Source of the DNA: Gracilaria gracilis
Lineage: Eukaryota; Rhodophyta; Florideophyceae; Gracilariales; Gracilariaceae
Reading direction: 5' to 3'
DNA length: 64,000 nt
Assembly (NCBI GenBank): GCA_030374805.1
Contig: JARGSG010000207.1
Coordinates: 868,001 to 932,000, forward strand
Shown here: positions 1 through 9,808 of the stretch, piece by piece
How the letters are laid out: each line of letters begins with the position of its first letter
How positions within the stretch are numbered: position 1 is the first letter of the stretch
Made by a program: the position numbers and the translations under genes
The notes under the pieces: model-generated
What the model saw: only the letters and a program-made list of their open reading frames with translations
Database searches by the model: none
What the model was told of the DNA's origin: nothing

Positions 1-407
1 GGGTCACCAGCCCCCTGAACAGTAACATCTTTGCAATAAGCTGTTCCGCCACTAAGGTGGCTAATAACGGTAGTTGTGATATTTTTCAAGGGGCATAGGT
101 GACTCCGTTCAAGACATGAGCAAGTCCACCCAGCTCGACAGTAGCGATCGGAACAAGGACCAGAACTAGGTGTTCCAGCAGTGCGGTCCCAGCATCGACC
201 TTGAGTTGGGCTTCCAAAAACACAGCTGCCTACAAAAGCGGTCATAACATGATTAGTCCAAGCATACGCAGGTGTTTAGAATCTCTCTGGAAAGCGATGA
301 AGTTACTTACAATGATCGCTGTCATATCGACATGGGATGGACTCTGAAAAAGAACATGCTGCAAAGAGCAAGCTAGCCAGGAACAGTTGGGGAATGGTTA
401 GAACCAT
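1..407 (-). CDS. Secreted Cys-rich family protein, member A (5' part, runs off window)
   Basis: I do not recognise a named family, but this is clearly a paralogue of the genes at 36.1, 37.4 and 43.0 kb. Exon 1 is 407..311 and encodes a signal peptide (MVLTIPQLFLASLLFAACS) followed by PCRYDSDHC. An 81-bp intron (310..230, GTAAGT...TTGTAG) splits the codon of the second Cys. Exon 2 (229 to beyond 1) continues with CSC, GRCWDR, CRAGWTCSCLERSHLC. The nine-Cys spacing is C-x6-C-x-C-x9-C-x12-C-x4-C-x5-C-x-C-x6-C. The remainder of the gene lies outside the window. It is closest to member D: both have the CLERSHLCP string and the same intron position. A TATA-like CATAAAAC lies on the minus strand about 110 bp upstream of the ATG. 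The protein is predicted to be secreted and disulphide-bonded; its function is unknown. Confidence 0.8.
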
Positions 408-1316
408 CTTCGCACTAGAGATTAAGGATGCGAGTTTTTCTTTGCTGAAAGAATGACTAACAGCCTATGGCAAAATGTACGAGCTCTTATTGTGATGAGA
501 GAGGTCGGACCTGTTTTATGCTAGTTGAGGAGGAAGGAAAGCAAATGGTTCATTCTTCTGTCGAGAGAAAGGCCGTCGCGTAAACGCACCTGCTGTTAAA
601 CGGTTCATCAGCTTATCGTTGCAAAGAAGTAATATGACAACCGCTCACGATTGTATTAGTACATTTGCTCTCGAAAGCACATAAGATTTCAAATATCACG
701 AACTGAAGCTACAATTGTTAAACGGACCAGCGTTCATTGCACAGAATATCCGCTAAGCATGTCATAGTGCTATCTAGAACTGCTCGTACGTCTACCTACG
801 GCCAGTGTTCAGTAGCAAAAACTGTCGTTGCAAGTTTGTATTCAAATTATGATTTGAATAGCAAACAGTGAAAATTGTAAGCAGTTGTACCCTTGCATGT
901 ATCACAGGAGTGGCGAGGGTGAGAAAAGCACAAACCTCCTCGATGTTTCGACAAAAAAGCGTTCACGGTTTATTCCGCCAGGTATTCATACTAGTTTGAA
1001 GATGTGGAATGCAGAAAAGAACTTTGCAGGTTATTTGGCTTAGAAACTAGAACGTTTGCGAGGGGAAGTACCCCTGGTAATACCATTGATATGTATACAG
1101 TTTAGCTTCGTTGAAAATTTTCACTTACCCCTGTAAATCAAGTATTGCTATGGTGCTCTCAGTATAATACCAACCACTGAAACTCTGTATGCTCCTTCAC
1201 CAATTTCTATCATGGAGATTCCTCATGTTTGACAGAAACAGATTCATTCCGAAAGAAGCGTATGTTTAAACTGAAGCGCAGTTCCTCTAGAGGGGAAGTA
1301 GATATCGAGCTGTCGT
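408..1316. other. Intergenic, no supported gene
   Basis: No convincing coding exon is seen. The stretch at 513..520 (minus) is the TATA-like element of member A. The rest is AT-rich 5' flank of member A and 3' flank of the secreted protein gene at 1317..1823. Confidence 0.6.
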
Positions 1317-1823
1317 TTATGCAGTAGCTCGTCGTGTGTTCCTTAGAACCCAATGCAAGCCTTTTTGTGCCATTTCCGGGTATCTAACATCATACATAGT
1401 AAGCGTAACACCATTGTCATGTTCCTCGTCTTTCCATACATGAGAGTACACAGAATTGACCATAACATGCTGCACTTCACAGGTTTGTAACCGTTCACAT
1501 AGCTGTTCATAGCTGAGACTGCTTCCATTCACTCGAAGCTTGTGGTTTGGGGTGGCGCAGGGTAGTGTTCCAGGCGGGCAAAGAGTGCGAGCTAGTTTTG
1601 CTGGCCTGTGCACGAAAGTATGGACGGTATAGCCTTTCGACTTGAGGTATCTCTCATCGACGCATTCTGCTCGTTGAGATTCTGGAGTGGGGGTGGGCAT
1701 GGCAGTTATTTCGTCCAGGTCGGAAGCGGTGCTGCTCCGGAATGGCTGCGGTTGAGGTGGAACAGACGATGCACATAAAAGTAACGCAGAGCTGACGAGG
1801 AGGAAGACGATTGAGCGATACAT
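1317..1823 (-). CDS. Small secreted protein of unknown function (168 aa)
   Basis: The open frame runs further upstream, but the ATG at 1823 is chosen because it starts a clean signal peptide (MYRSIVFLLVSSALLLCASS). A Pro/Thr-rich linker follows (PPQPQPF, MPTPTPES), then a compact domain of about 110 residues with five cysteines (ECVDERYL, LCPPGTLPC, LCERLQTC). It does not share the AGWTC signature of the A-D family. I do not recognise a family. Secretion is inferred from the signal peptide. The gene sits next to member A and is transcribed in the same direction, away from the BAR-like gene. Confidence 0.6.
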   Translation of the reverse strand: MYRSIVFLLVSSALLLCASSVPPQPQPFRSSTASDLDEITAMPTPTPESQRAECVDERYLKSKGYTVHTFVHRPAKLARTLCPPGTLPCATPNHKLRVNGSSLSYEQLCERLQTCEVQHVMVNSVYSHVWKDEEHDNGVTLTMYDVRYPEMAQKGLHWVLRNTRRATA

Positions 1824-3264
1824 GGTGGTGGGATTGGAAGGCAACTGGGGCTGAGATGGAAGTGCGAAGAGTGAATGGATTGGAAAGGGTGGCTTAAGAG
1901 CTGTACGAATGAAAAGAGCCGACTGATTGCAATTTGAGTGGCACCAGAAAGGTATCTCTGACACCCTTTCAAGCGTGAGATGATTCGATTATGCTTTCGG
2001 GTAGGCGTTGTTAGTGAGAGAGCGTTTCTTTCACCAGAAACGCGCTACATTTAGTTGCAATTAAGCTAGATGTGCCTATAAATGAGAGAGAGAGCTTTCG
2101 GGTATTGAATGGACATTGATGCGATTGTGCAGAGATTGTGTCTTCCGATTAGGTTGAGGGAAATGAAGTACTGACAGCAACTCTACGAGACAGAGTTAGA
2201 TAGTGTCTTCTCCTTATTTGGTTGGGGGACAAAACTGTGATTAAAAGGAGTGTTACAGTAGAAGGTTAACATACGTTACATTGAATTGGAAGTGGCAATC
2301 GATCTGTGATGGGGTTGCGGAACACGTGCGGGAATGCTATCAGGCAGTACGCACTGCCCAAAATCGTACGTGCTTCATTTCAAACGTTTACGAGGGTAGC
2401 AACGAGTGAAAAAAAGGCGATGATGACAGTGTGACACATGAACGTTTGTCAAAAGGCGTCGACCGTAAAGTTAATAACACGTCGCACTCCATCACGCGTC
2501 GCAATTAAAGCGTGTGCTACAATATTGAGCAAAAGCAACCTAACGTTGGCTGGTCTCTGGCTGGCCTCTCAGCCAGCGCTGTTAGCGGTCCACCCTCGTA
2601 AACGTTACGTGGTCTTTCCTCAATGAAAGCCTGCCAGTATTCATCGCCCCATGGCCGATCACGTTGCCCAAGCCGCATTCACATTCACATTCACATGGGC
2701 CCCAAGGTGCAAAATGCGTTCGCTGTGGCGCTCTGATTACATTGGCTTCCTCGCTCATGCACACCAAAGGCGTTGTTACGATCGATGATCATTTACCTTC
2801 GCACTGCCCAACACCAAAAGCATTGACTTGGGCTGAGACACGGACGGACTGCTCATCGACGTCCCCACGTCGGCACGACCGAGCACTTTCGACGAAAATA
2901 TCTGCTATTGGAAAAAGCGTTGCTTACAAGACTTTAATTCCACTGCCATTTGCTAATTATGGCATCGTCCAATCGCATCACGCCAAGCCGGCAGCTTTCA
3001 TTGGCTGTGTGGCCAGCAGCCAATCGCAGCTACCAGCGCAGTCAAATCCGCCGTTGCAGATTGCACAAGAATCTCGTGGGGCGTCAGCACAGGAGTTCTG
3101 ATCCCTCGTCCGCAGTTCACATTCATCGCGCCCGAAACCCTTTTAAAACCTCTCCCCTACCCCCAGTATCTTACCCACGTCCGTTCTCACACTCTTCTTC
3201 TACAACCGTACATCTCACGGGACAAGTATACCTTCATCAAGCTCCTTGACGCACCGTTTGCATA
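1824..3264. other. Divergent intergenic region between a secreted protein and a BAR-like gene
   Basis: This holds the 5' flanks of two divergent genes. Apart from the promoter elements listed separately and the short hexamer repeat, I see no supported gene. Open frames of 60-145 codons here have no recognisable features. Confidence 0.55.
2969..3149 (+). promoter_or_regulatory. CCAAT cluster and TATA-like box of the BAR-like gene
   Basis: Two identical CCAATCGCA elements (2969..2977 and 3020..3028) flank an inverted CCAAT (3000..3004). A TTTTAAAA box at 3141..3148 lies about 117 bp before the ATG at 3265. The arrangement looks like an NF-Y/TATA core promoter; this is inference from motif and spacing. 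A hexamer repeat (CATTCA) lies further upstream near 2674..2695. Confidence 0.5.
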
Positions 3265-3999
3265 ATGCTTCACGCCCTCAAACGCAGCACGGTCGGTCAT
3301 TCCGCCGCCAAGAACGAACCAGTCAACGCCGAGTTTGAAACGCTTCGAACCAATTTGGAAAATGTGCAAAAGTCGCTGCAGACCGCCGTGGCTGAAATAG
3401 ATGGCGCACAGAAGGCGTACAAGAAGGCTGCCACAGACGCTGGAAAGTTCTCCACAACCATGCATAACTTGTATCCGAAGGACGATGACACTCGTGAACT
3501 GTTCAAGACAACCGTCGATCAAGTTGTGGACATCGTTCCGAAAGACTTGGAGGGTATCACTGATCCCAACTCTCAAATTCGCGCCTTGGAACGAATGGTG
3601 AGTGCTTATCTCACGGAGATTAAGACCTTGTCGGCCGACTACCCCAAACTGGAAACCCTCCGAAAGGATTACGCAATGTACCAGGCAAAGGTTGAGAAGC
3701 TCGGCAAGAAGGATTCTGATAACGACAAACAATCGCGCAACATGAGTAAGTTGGAAGATGCAAAGGCCAAGTATAACTCTCAACTGCAAGGTATCATTCA
3801 TCGTATGAAGATTACGTACGAGAAGGCAAACTTGATGTTCCGCGCTTCTTATGCTGCCTATTGGATTTATCAGAAGGCAGTGCTCGATATCATCGGGAAG
3901 CACTTCGGTCCGGCCATGTCCTATGCTGCAGAACATGCTGATATCATTCTGCAAGACGTAACTAATGCTCAGACACCCCCGTCCCCGAAGACTACATAA
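3265..3999 (+). CDS. BAR-domain-like membrane-shaping protein 1
   Basis: The product is 244 aa, almost entirely alpha-helical, with three long coiled-coil stretches (about residues 20-65, 95-165 and 170-215). BAR proteins dimerise into a curved module that binds or bends membranes, for example in endocytosis. The assignment rests on helical pattern, size and order, with a Lys-rich second helix (KLGKKDSDNDKQSRNMSKLE) and the ending FRASYAAYWIYQKA, where BAR domains typically have an aromatic-rich helix-3 segment. A clear paralogue lies at 20068..20928, sharing YP.KD.., the NM/NI-KLE-AKxxY segment and ATY/ASYxAYW. It is intronless with a TATA/CCAAT promoter, suggesting strong or regulated expression. 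A general coiled-coil protein remains possible. Confidence 0.65.
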   Translation: MLHALKRSTVGHSAAKNEPVNAEFETLRTNLENVQKSLQTAVAEIDGAQKAYKKAATDAGKFSTTMHNLYPKDDDTRELFKTTVDQVVDIVPKDLEGITDPNSQIRALERMVSAYLTEIKTLSADYPKLETLRKDYAMYQAKVEKLGKKDSDNDKQSRNMSKLEDAKAKYNSQLQGIIHRMKITYEKANLMFRASYAAYWIYQKAVLDIIGKHFGPAMSYAAEHADIILQDVTNAQTPPSPKTT

Positions 4000-4137
4000 T
4001 CAGATACTCAAATATGATTTATATCGCTTCCTGCCTTGTTTGCCTCTCGCCGCCTTCAATTAGCTCACCCAGCATGTAACATAGCGACGCATTCGTTCAC
4101 CTGATGTAAAACATGTTTTCGAATGCCTCGCACTCCC

Positions 4138-4506
4138 TTAGTCTTTTGCAGCGCTTTGAATGTTTCGTTCTTTCCTCCTTTTTGCGATGCGTGCACCAGC
4201 CACAAATCCTTCTCCCTCATCTTTCCGCTCTTGCTGCCCACCTTCTTCGAGCGAGCTGAATTCATCCTGGCTTAGCCCAAGTTTTTCCCAGCATTCTTGG
4301 GCCATTAAGCCTCTCTCCATACGACATTCAAGATATGCACGCGCTTCCTTTCTGCACTTACTCGTTATTCGGTCGTTCGCGTCCAGGCACTGCTTGTATG
4401 CGATTGCGAATGGCTTGCATTCTGCGAAGTGATCTAGCGGAAAACTGCCTTTCGCAGGTGGTTTTGGGGCTAATGTCGCGCCAGATAACTTGGTTGACGT
4501 AGTCAT
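4138..4506 (-). CDS. COX19: COX19, mitochondrial twin CX9C copper-enzyme assembly factor
   Basis: The product is 122 aa. It starts with the family-typical PAKGSFPLDHFAECK region and has a twin CX9C motif: Cys30-x9-Cys40 and Cys51-x9-Cys61. It also has the conserved block YLECRMERGLMAQECWEKLG, close to yeast and human COX19. The family acts in the mitochondrial intermembrane space, where it is oxidised by the Mia40/Erv1 relay and helps copper delivery and redox signalling for cytochrome c oxidase assembly. A charged tail of about 45 residues (KRRKERN) extends past the fold. It is transcribed divergently from the quinone oxidoreductase, with a 570-bp gap. Confidence 0.93.
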   Translation of the reverse strand: MTTSTKLSGATLAPKPPAKGSFPLDHFAECKPFAIAYKQCLDANDRITSKCRKEARAYLECRMERGLMAQECWEKLGLSQDEFSSLEEGGQQERKDEGEGFVAGARIAKRRKERNIQSAAKD

Positions 4507-5076
4507 GGGTGAATTCTGATCTGCACAACGACAGGTGGAGAAAGGTTAACTCTTTCGGGGTGAACGCACTTTCCAGAACTTGGCGAAGGATGTGTAGCGA
4601 TTTTCCTTGGATGAGAACTACAGGATGACAGATCACGGCAGTGTGACCCTGATCCAAATCCTGCCAAATAAAACAGGGTACAAGGGTAGCAGAGGTTGAG
4701 GTGTGTATACGAATCTTGTGGAGTAGAATAGGAGAGGGTGAGCGTGCAAGAATGATACTTTGGAAGAAGTCTTGATCGTTCTTAGAACGAACGAATGCTA
4801 ACGTTGTAGAACCGGTGCGTGCAGTTCGACGCGAAAGGTCTCGGGGAGCATGAGAGGTGCAATATCTTGCCTGCAACACTTTTTTCATGGCAAATGATCG
4901 TCAATATGCAAATCAGAAGAGCTCCTCAATGATTTCGGGAGCAAGCCTTGTTTGCTTCATCCCGACGCCTACTGGGAGCGATATCTACAACTGAGATAGT
5001 GTCTCTCACTCTCCTAGGCGAACACTAGAATTTGGAGTGGGTGATCTTGAGAAGCCTACCAAATCAGTTATCCTCC
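4507..5076. promoter_or_regulatory. Divergent intergenic promoter region COX19 / quinone oxidoreductase
   Basis: This 570-bp gap separates two outward-transcribed genes whose products are both probably mitochondrial, so shared control is plausible. I see no clear TATA box or repeat, and no supported gene. Confidence 0.4.
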
Positions 5077-6150
5077 ATGCTTCGCGCCCCCTTTTGGCGC
5101 TGTATTGTGAAGTCTACCTCGAGAAGTCACATTCGTCATTCAGCGTGTAGTACACCTACACGTACTGCGATGATGAATGCAATTGTCGCTGACGGATTAG
5201 GCGGCTCGACAGGCGTTAAAATGGTGAGGGTTCCGATTCCTTCCCCCAAGCCAGACGAATGCCTCATAAAAGTCACAGCGGTTGGCGTCAATCGCGCGGA
5301 CTTGATGCAGATTGCAGGCAATTACCCGCCGCCTCCTGGAACCACAGATATTCTTGGACTTGAACTTGCTGGTCTTACTGAGGACGGAAAAAAAGTGTGT
5401 GCTTTAGTTACTGGTGGTGCATTTGCGGAATACGCTGTAGTGCCCAAGTCAACAATACTTGATTTCCCATCAGATATATCAAGTCGCCTGTCTTCTGCAC
5501 AACTTGCAGCTATTCCTGAGGCGTTTTTGGCCGCGTATCATGTTTTGTTTCAGGTCGGAAAGCTTTCTGACAACGAAACAGTTCTAATCAACGCGGCAGC
5601 AAGTGGCGTTGGAACAAGTGCTATTCAGCTTGCTTCCACTCTTGACAATGTGACCATCATCGCTTCTGCTGGAACCAGAGAAAAGCTCGATTTCTGCGAG
5701 AAACTTGGTGCTGACCACACGATTAACTATAAGGACGAAAACATATCCGACATTGTTTTGAAATGTACTGATGGCCGAGGGGTCGATCTCGTTATTGATT
5801 GCGTGGGAGCGGCACAGTTCAAAGCGAATCAGCGATCGCTCCGCAAGGATGGACGATGGGTTATGTACGGGTTGTTATCTGGAGCAAAGCATCCAGATGT
5901 AAATCTTGCTGGTATTGTAATGAAACGTCTGAACATCCGCGGTACAACAATGAGAAGCAGAGCTCTCGAGTATCGCTCGGAGATGACGACGGCGTTCATG
6001 AAACGATTTGGAGATAAGTTTGGTGATGGCGAGAAACTACGTCCAATCGTTCATAAAGAATTCGATGGTCTAGCTTCCGCTGCCGATGCCTTTAGATATG
6101 TCCAAGATGACCGGAACATAGGAAAAGTGATCGTCAGAGTGAGACAATAG
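5077..6150 (+). CDS. NAD(P)H quinone oxidoreductase, PIG3 type, probably mitochondrial
   Basis: The product is 357 aa and belongs to the zinc-independent MDR superfamily. The catalytic body starts near MMNAIVADGLGG (residue 32), has the GroES-like segment VGVNRADLMQIAGNYPPPPG typical of TP53I3/PIG3 and bacterial quinone reductases, and a Rossmann nucleotide site (NAAASGVGTSAIQLA). No catalytic or structural zinc ligands are seen. The open frame begins upstream at a non-ATG codon, so I use the ATG at 5077, which yields an Arg/Ser-rich, acid-free leader (MLRAPFWRCIVKSTSRSH) like a mitochondrial presequence. Family members reduce quinones one electron at a time using NADPH. The 570-bp upstream region is shared with COX19. 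Confidence 0.88.
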   Translation: MLRAPFWRCIVKSTSRSHIRHSACSTPTRTAMMNAIVADGLGGSTGVKMVRVPIPSPKPDECLIKVTAVGVNRADLMQIAGNYPPPPGTTDILGLELAGLTEDGKKVCALVTGGAFAEYAVVPKSTILDFPSDISSRLSSAQLAAIPEAFLAAYHVLFQVGKLSDNETVLINAAASGVGTSAIQLASTLDNVTIIASAGTREKLDFCEKLGADHTINYKDENISDIVLKCTDGRGVDLVIDCVGAAQFKANQRSLRKDGRWVMYGLLSGAKHPDVNLAGIVMKRLNIRGTTMRSRALEYRSEMTTAFMKRFGDKFGDGEKLRPIVHKEFDGLASAADAFRYVQDDRNIGKVIVRVRQ

Positions 6151-7396
6151 GCGTTGCTTGTAAACCCGACACCATTTATTGGGAGCGCGATGACCTCTTT
6201 ATTTGACTACGCTCTTTGTCCTTGTATGCCACCATTATCAAGTTCCTGTCCTTTGCTCAGATGAGCACCAAGCTCGTCCACTTTGTGGGGATTTTCACCA
6301 ATCCCACAATTCGCAGTGTCCTAAGTGCCGTTGTTGATGTGGAACCGACCGAAACAAATGGTACCATGCAGATTGCAAAGAGCTCATGGGGTGTTTTTAT
6401 GTCGAAGAACAATCGTGTCTTTTCGAGTTCCAAGTATGTAATCAAAGCGCATATCACATTTGGGATATCGTGCACATTGACACATTCCACCCAGTTCTGA
6501 CCCTTTCTGTTTTCCTGCATGCGCATATCAGCCTGTTTTTCCCTTCCACTGACGTAGAGCAAACTTTGAGAAACGTTTTCTCTCACTAAAGAGACCAAAA
6601 ACTATGTGAATGGCGTCGTATGACTGGCTATGTTTGAAGTACAAAGGGGCAGTGGGTCAAGACAGACCATTTTGGACACCTACACGTCTACGGTTCACAG
6701 GAGCTGTGACACAGTACACTCGGGGGGCAACATGATAAACCTTTGCTCTTTGAGATTTGTTAGATCCCTCGAGTGTTGATGAGAACTCAGCGAGAGAACG
6801 AACAAAGTCTCCATCACTGCAATGGATGTTGAACAGCATTGTTATTGGTTTAATACTGCCCGTTCAGTAAGGTCAGCCATGCTGCAGCAGCTCTGTTGGA
6901 GGCCAAGAGAAGATAGGCGTGGTTGTTTCGGCTGAAGATTGTACCATCAATGATTGGCGTTGGACGAGAAGGTCAAGTCTTAAATTGCTCAACTAGCGAG
7001 TGGCTCTGGGATGGGAAAGACTACAACGTAGTCTTTCAGTCATATGTCATATCGTTCTGCGTGATCTATATCTATCTATACACATGTTTGTTGTTTATAA
7101 AGCTCTTCTGCGAAATAGACTAATATATCATGATATCTTGTGCAACAATTTATTTTATATATAATTATTTTGATGGCAATGTAGTTTGCTGTGAATTGTT
7201 GAACATTTTGGAAAACTACAACCTGCGTCTGAAGAAGAAACTCACGACGTCGCGACCCACGGCCACCTCAACAAAACAAACGAGCGTTCAGCCTGTGGCC
7301 GGCTCGATCGAAAGATCTCTCCCACAGAAAGGAGTAACGGGTGTTCCGCGTAACGAGAGCAAAAAATTTCCTTGTCGGTGAACGAACAAAAGTGAC
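6151..7396. other. Intergenic, no supported gene
   Basis: Open frames of up to about 90 codons exist on both strands near 6220..6570, for example a minus-strand frame with a hydrophobic C-terminus. They overlap one another and match nothing I know. The stretch 7050..7180 is AT-rich. I call no gene here. Confidence 0.5.
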
Positions 7397-7983
7397 ATGC
7401 GTTCCACAGAGGACCTACCAGCGTATTGTTCAATTGAAGTAGCAAAGCATTCCTCTGCAAACGATGCATGGCTGATTGTGGGAGGAAAGGTGCTTGACAT
7501 AACGTCATGGTTGAGCGAACATCCTGGTGGAGATGACGTACTTCTTGACCTGGCTGGTGAGTTGAGCGCATCACAGCTCAGAGAACAGGTGCACGTAATA
7601 TGTATGGCGCAGTTAATGAACGAGGTATACTAACTCTTTTATTTCCGTTTCTGTTTTATTCATTAGGGAGGGACGCCACGCGGGAGTTTGAAGACGTCGG
7701 ACATTCAAGCGACGCAAGGTCTCGTCTCGACCACTTGGTCATTGGCACATTACGGCCGGCAACGGATGAGGAATTGCGCATATCCAGAAACACTGGAAAC
7801 GGGTCGGAAAAGCAAACCGGAACCGGCTTTGAGAATGCCGAAATTCTGCGCGAATGGCTCAATGAAAGGACGCGCTCTCTTCGACAGGTGGGCGTGATAG
7901 GAGCAGTAAGCGCTGGAATTATTGTGTCGGCGATCATCTTCAAGCGCTATGCAATTGGGTGGACCACACAAGGAAACCGATGA
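7397..7983 (+). CDS. Cytochrome b5, tail-anchored (two exons)
   Basis: CDS join(7397..7556,7667..7983), 158 aa. The 110-bp intron starts GTGAGT, carries a perfect TACTAAC branch site near 7628..7634 and ends ATTCATTAG. Splicing restores the heme fold: HPGGDDVLLDLAG from exon 1 joins RDATREFEDVGHSSDA from exon 2, giving axial ligands His42 (HPGG) and His66 (VGHS). A C-terminal hydrophobic helix (about residues 134-152, VGVIGAVSAGIIVSAIIF) followed by KR should anchor it in the ER or outer mitochondrial membrane. Cytochrome b5 passes electrons to desaturases, sterol enzymes and P450s. An NSDHL-type sterol gene is also present in this window. Confidence 0.93.
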
Positions 7984-8471
7984 GACCGGTGTGAAGCGCG
8001 CACCAAAATGCATATATACATATAGAGCTGCGACCCATGGTTGCGAGAACAGCGCGAAGCCACGCGTCACGCCGCGAGAATAGTACCAGATAGTTGTGAG
8101 AATGAATCGCGAACGATTGCAGTGCTGTGATTGTCATCGTACGCAATGCTATTGGCGCGTCGCATTTTCGACCGTTGGGAAGAAAGCGACTGAAGAAAAG
8201 CAGAGCGAGGCGCGTTGCGTGACACGTCGTGGATTTGACTGTTGAAAAGTGTTTGCATCAGTAATGCTTGAAAGCGGCGCAGCACGGAAGTTTTCACAGA
8301 CAAAGTTCACATCGATGGCGTGCTGGCTGGCAACACAAGCACAAAACGTAGCTCGGACGATAAGTGCGATTGACAGCATATCGAGTATCTAGAAGGCGTG
8401 TGACCCAGTGATTAAAAACAAGCATGATAAGAAGTGATGACAGTTTGCTAGCTAGTTAGTGTAGTTGGGGG
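7984..8471. other. Intergenic, convergent 3' ends
   Basis: This lies between the 3' ends of cytochrome b5 and the rhomboid gene. No supported gene is seen. GC content begins to rise toward the GC-rich block. Confidence 0.5.
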
Positions 8472-9512
8472 TTATGGGACTTGATTAGACAATTTTTCAC
8501 CTTGAGAAGCATCAGAATCAGTTTGCTCTACTGCAGTTGAATTAGCATCCGCGGCAGTGTTGGACAACGCATCGGGCGTAGATTGCTGCTCAGCAGCCTC
8601 CCGAAGCAGCCTACTATGCGGGGGTATTCGTCCAGCGGGCGCAGACTGCGCACCAGCACCAAGCGTGTGGCCAGGACCCGAAAAGGACTGCGGCCCCGGC
8701 GACGAGAAGGCGGCGGTGACGTACGCCCAAAGGCGCTGGCACGCTTGTCGAAAGCGGTCCACAAACGAAGACGAGGCGGAATCGGAGGGGGTGGTTTGCG
8801 GAAGGAACGATCGCGAAGCGTACGAAATCTGCAAAATTGAGGAGTTGGGCTTCCACAACGGGACGGAAGTGAGATTGAGCTTTTGCTCGACTTGGTACAG
8901 CATGTGGTCGGACGGAGTTAGAGAGCGAAGGTAGCCGAGCACGAGGGCGTAGCCGAGCAAAATGCCGCCCAGATGACCCAGGAAACTGAGCTGTGGCGAG
9001 AGCAGCTGCAGAATGGCGGCCAGCAGCCACGGGTACCACTTGGCGGGTATGTCGAAGAAGCCGAAGAAACTGACGGAGGCGGTGCCGGTGACATGTATGT
9101 TGACGACGAGGATGGAGAAGAGCACGCCGGAAATGCCGACGGTACAATCGTTGCGGAAGCGAGTGGCAGCCAAGGCGTCGATGACGAAGGCGACGACGAT
9201 CTCCAACAGCGCGCTGAGCGGAACGAAGAGCACGAAGATGAGGTACACAGCACCCAACGATCCGACGGTGGCTTCAAAGCGGTTGGCCAGTATGACCCAG
9301 GCGATCATGTTGAAGAGGATGTGCAGGAAACCGGCATGGAAGAAGGCAAAGGTGAAGATGCGGTACAGCTGCAGCGACGGCAGCACGCGGGCCGGGACGA
9401 GGCATGTGGCAGTGGTGGAGATGGACGAAAGCGGCGGCAGGAAGAGCAGCACGCAGGCGGCGAAGACGGCCAGCGTGACGAAGGGCGGATTACCGAGCAG
9501 GTGCAGCAGCAT
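8472..9512 (-). CDS. Rhomboid-family intramembrane serine protease
   Basis: The product is 346 aa. The open frame extends 214 codons further upstream through GC-rich low-complexity sequence and across the divergent METTL5 gene, so I choose the ATG at 9512. Features in order: a first membrane helix, RIFTFAFFHAGFLHILFNMI (the rhomboid L1/TM2 block), GISG with catalytic Ser128, and HLGGILLGYAL with catalytic His180, so the Ser/His dyad is intact. About 130 disordered Ser/Pro/Ala-rich residues follow. The layout resembles RHBDD1 and plant RBL13-15, ER/Golgi rhomboids that cleave membrane proteins for degradation; no UBA or ubiquitin-binding motif is evident. It shares a 296-bp bidirectional promoter with METTL5. 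Confidence 0.85.
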   Translation of the reverse strand: MLLHLLGNPPFVTLAVFAACVLLFLPPLSSISTTATCLVPARVLPSLQLYRIFTFAFFHAGFLHILFNMIAWVILANRFEATVGSLGAVYLIFVLFVPLSALLEIVVAFVIDALAATRFRNDCTVGISGVLFSILVVNIHVTGTASVSFFGFFDIPAKWYPWLLAAILQLLSPQLSFLGHLGGILLGYALVLGYLRSLTPSDHMLYQVEQKLNLTSVPLWKPNSSILQISYASRSFLPQTTPSDSASSSFVDRFRQACQRLWAYVTAAFSSPGPQSFSGPGHTLGAGAQSAPAGRIPPHSRLLREAAEQQSTPDALSNTAADANSTAVEQTDSDASQGEKLSNQVP

Positions 9513-9720
9513 GATCGATGGGGCGGGCGCGCGATGGCACTGGAGCGGCTGCTGCTGCTGCGTATCTACGGCTTGCCCAAGGCTGCTGGCCGTTGGGGGC
9601 CCCAACTTGGGGCTGTAGATAAAAAAGCGACGGGGGTGAACAAGCAACAGGGAGCAACGCGTGCAACGTGTGCGCGTTGTACGCGCGCAAAGCGGCCGTC
9701 GTTGTGGAGCGGCGCGAACG

Positions 9721-9780
9721 GAAAGGTGGCGCAATCGAAAGGTGGCGCAATCGAAAGGCGGCGCAATCGCCATTGGCCTC
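9721..9780. repeat. Three tandem 16-bp repeats plus CCAAT in a bidirectional promoter
   Basis: The unit GAAAGGTGGCGCAATC occurs three times head to tail (9721..9736, 9737..9752, 9753..9768; the last has one T-to-C change). An inverted CCAAT (GCCATTGGCC) follows at once. Each unit holds TGGCGCAA, an E2F-like core when read on the other strand. It lies between the rhomboid start at 9512 and the METTL5 start at 9809, so it is a likely shared control element. Confidence 0.7.
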
Positions 9781-9808
9781 CAAGGCGAACGCAAAGGCGG
9801 TGCGCACA

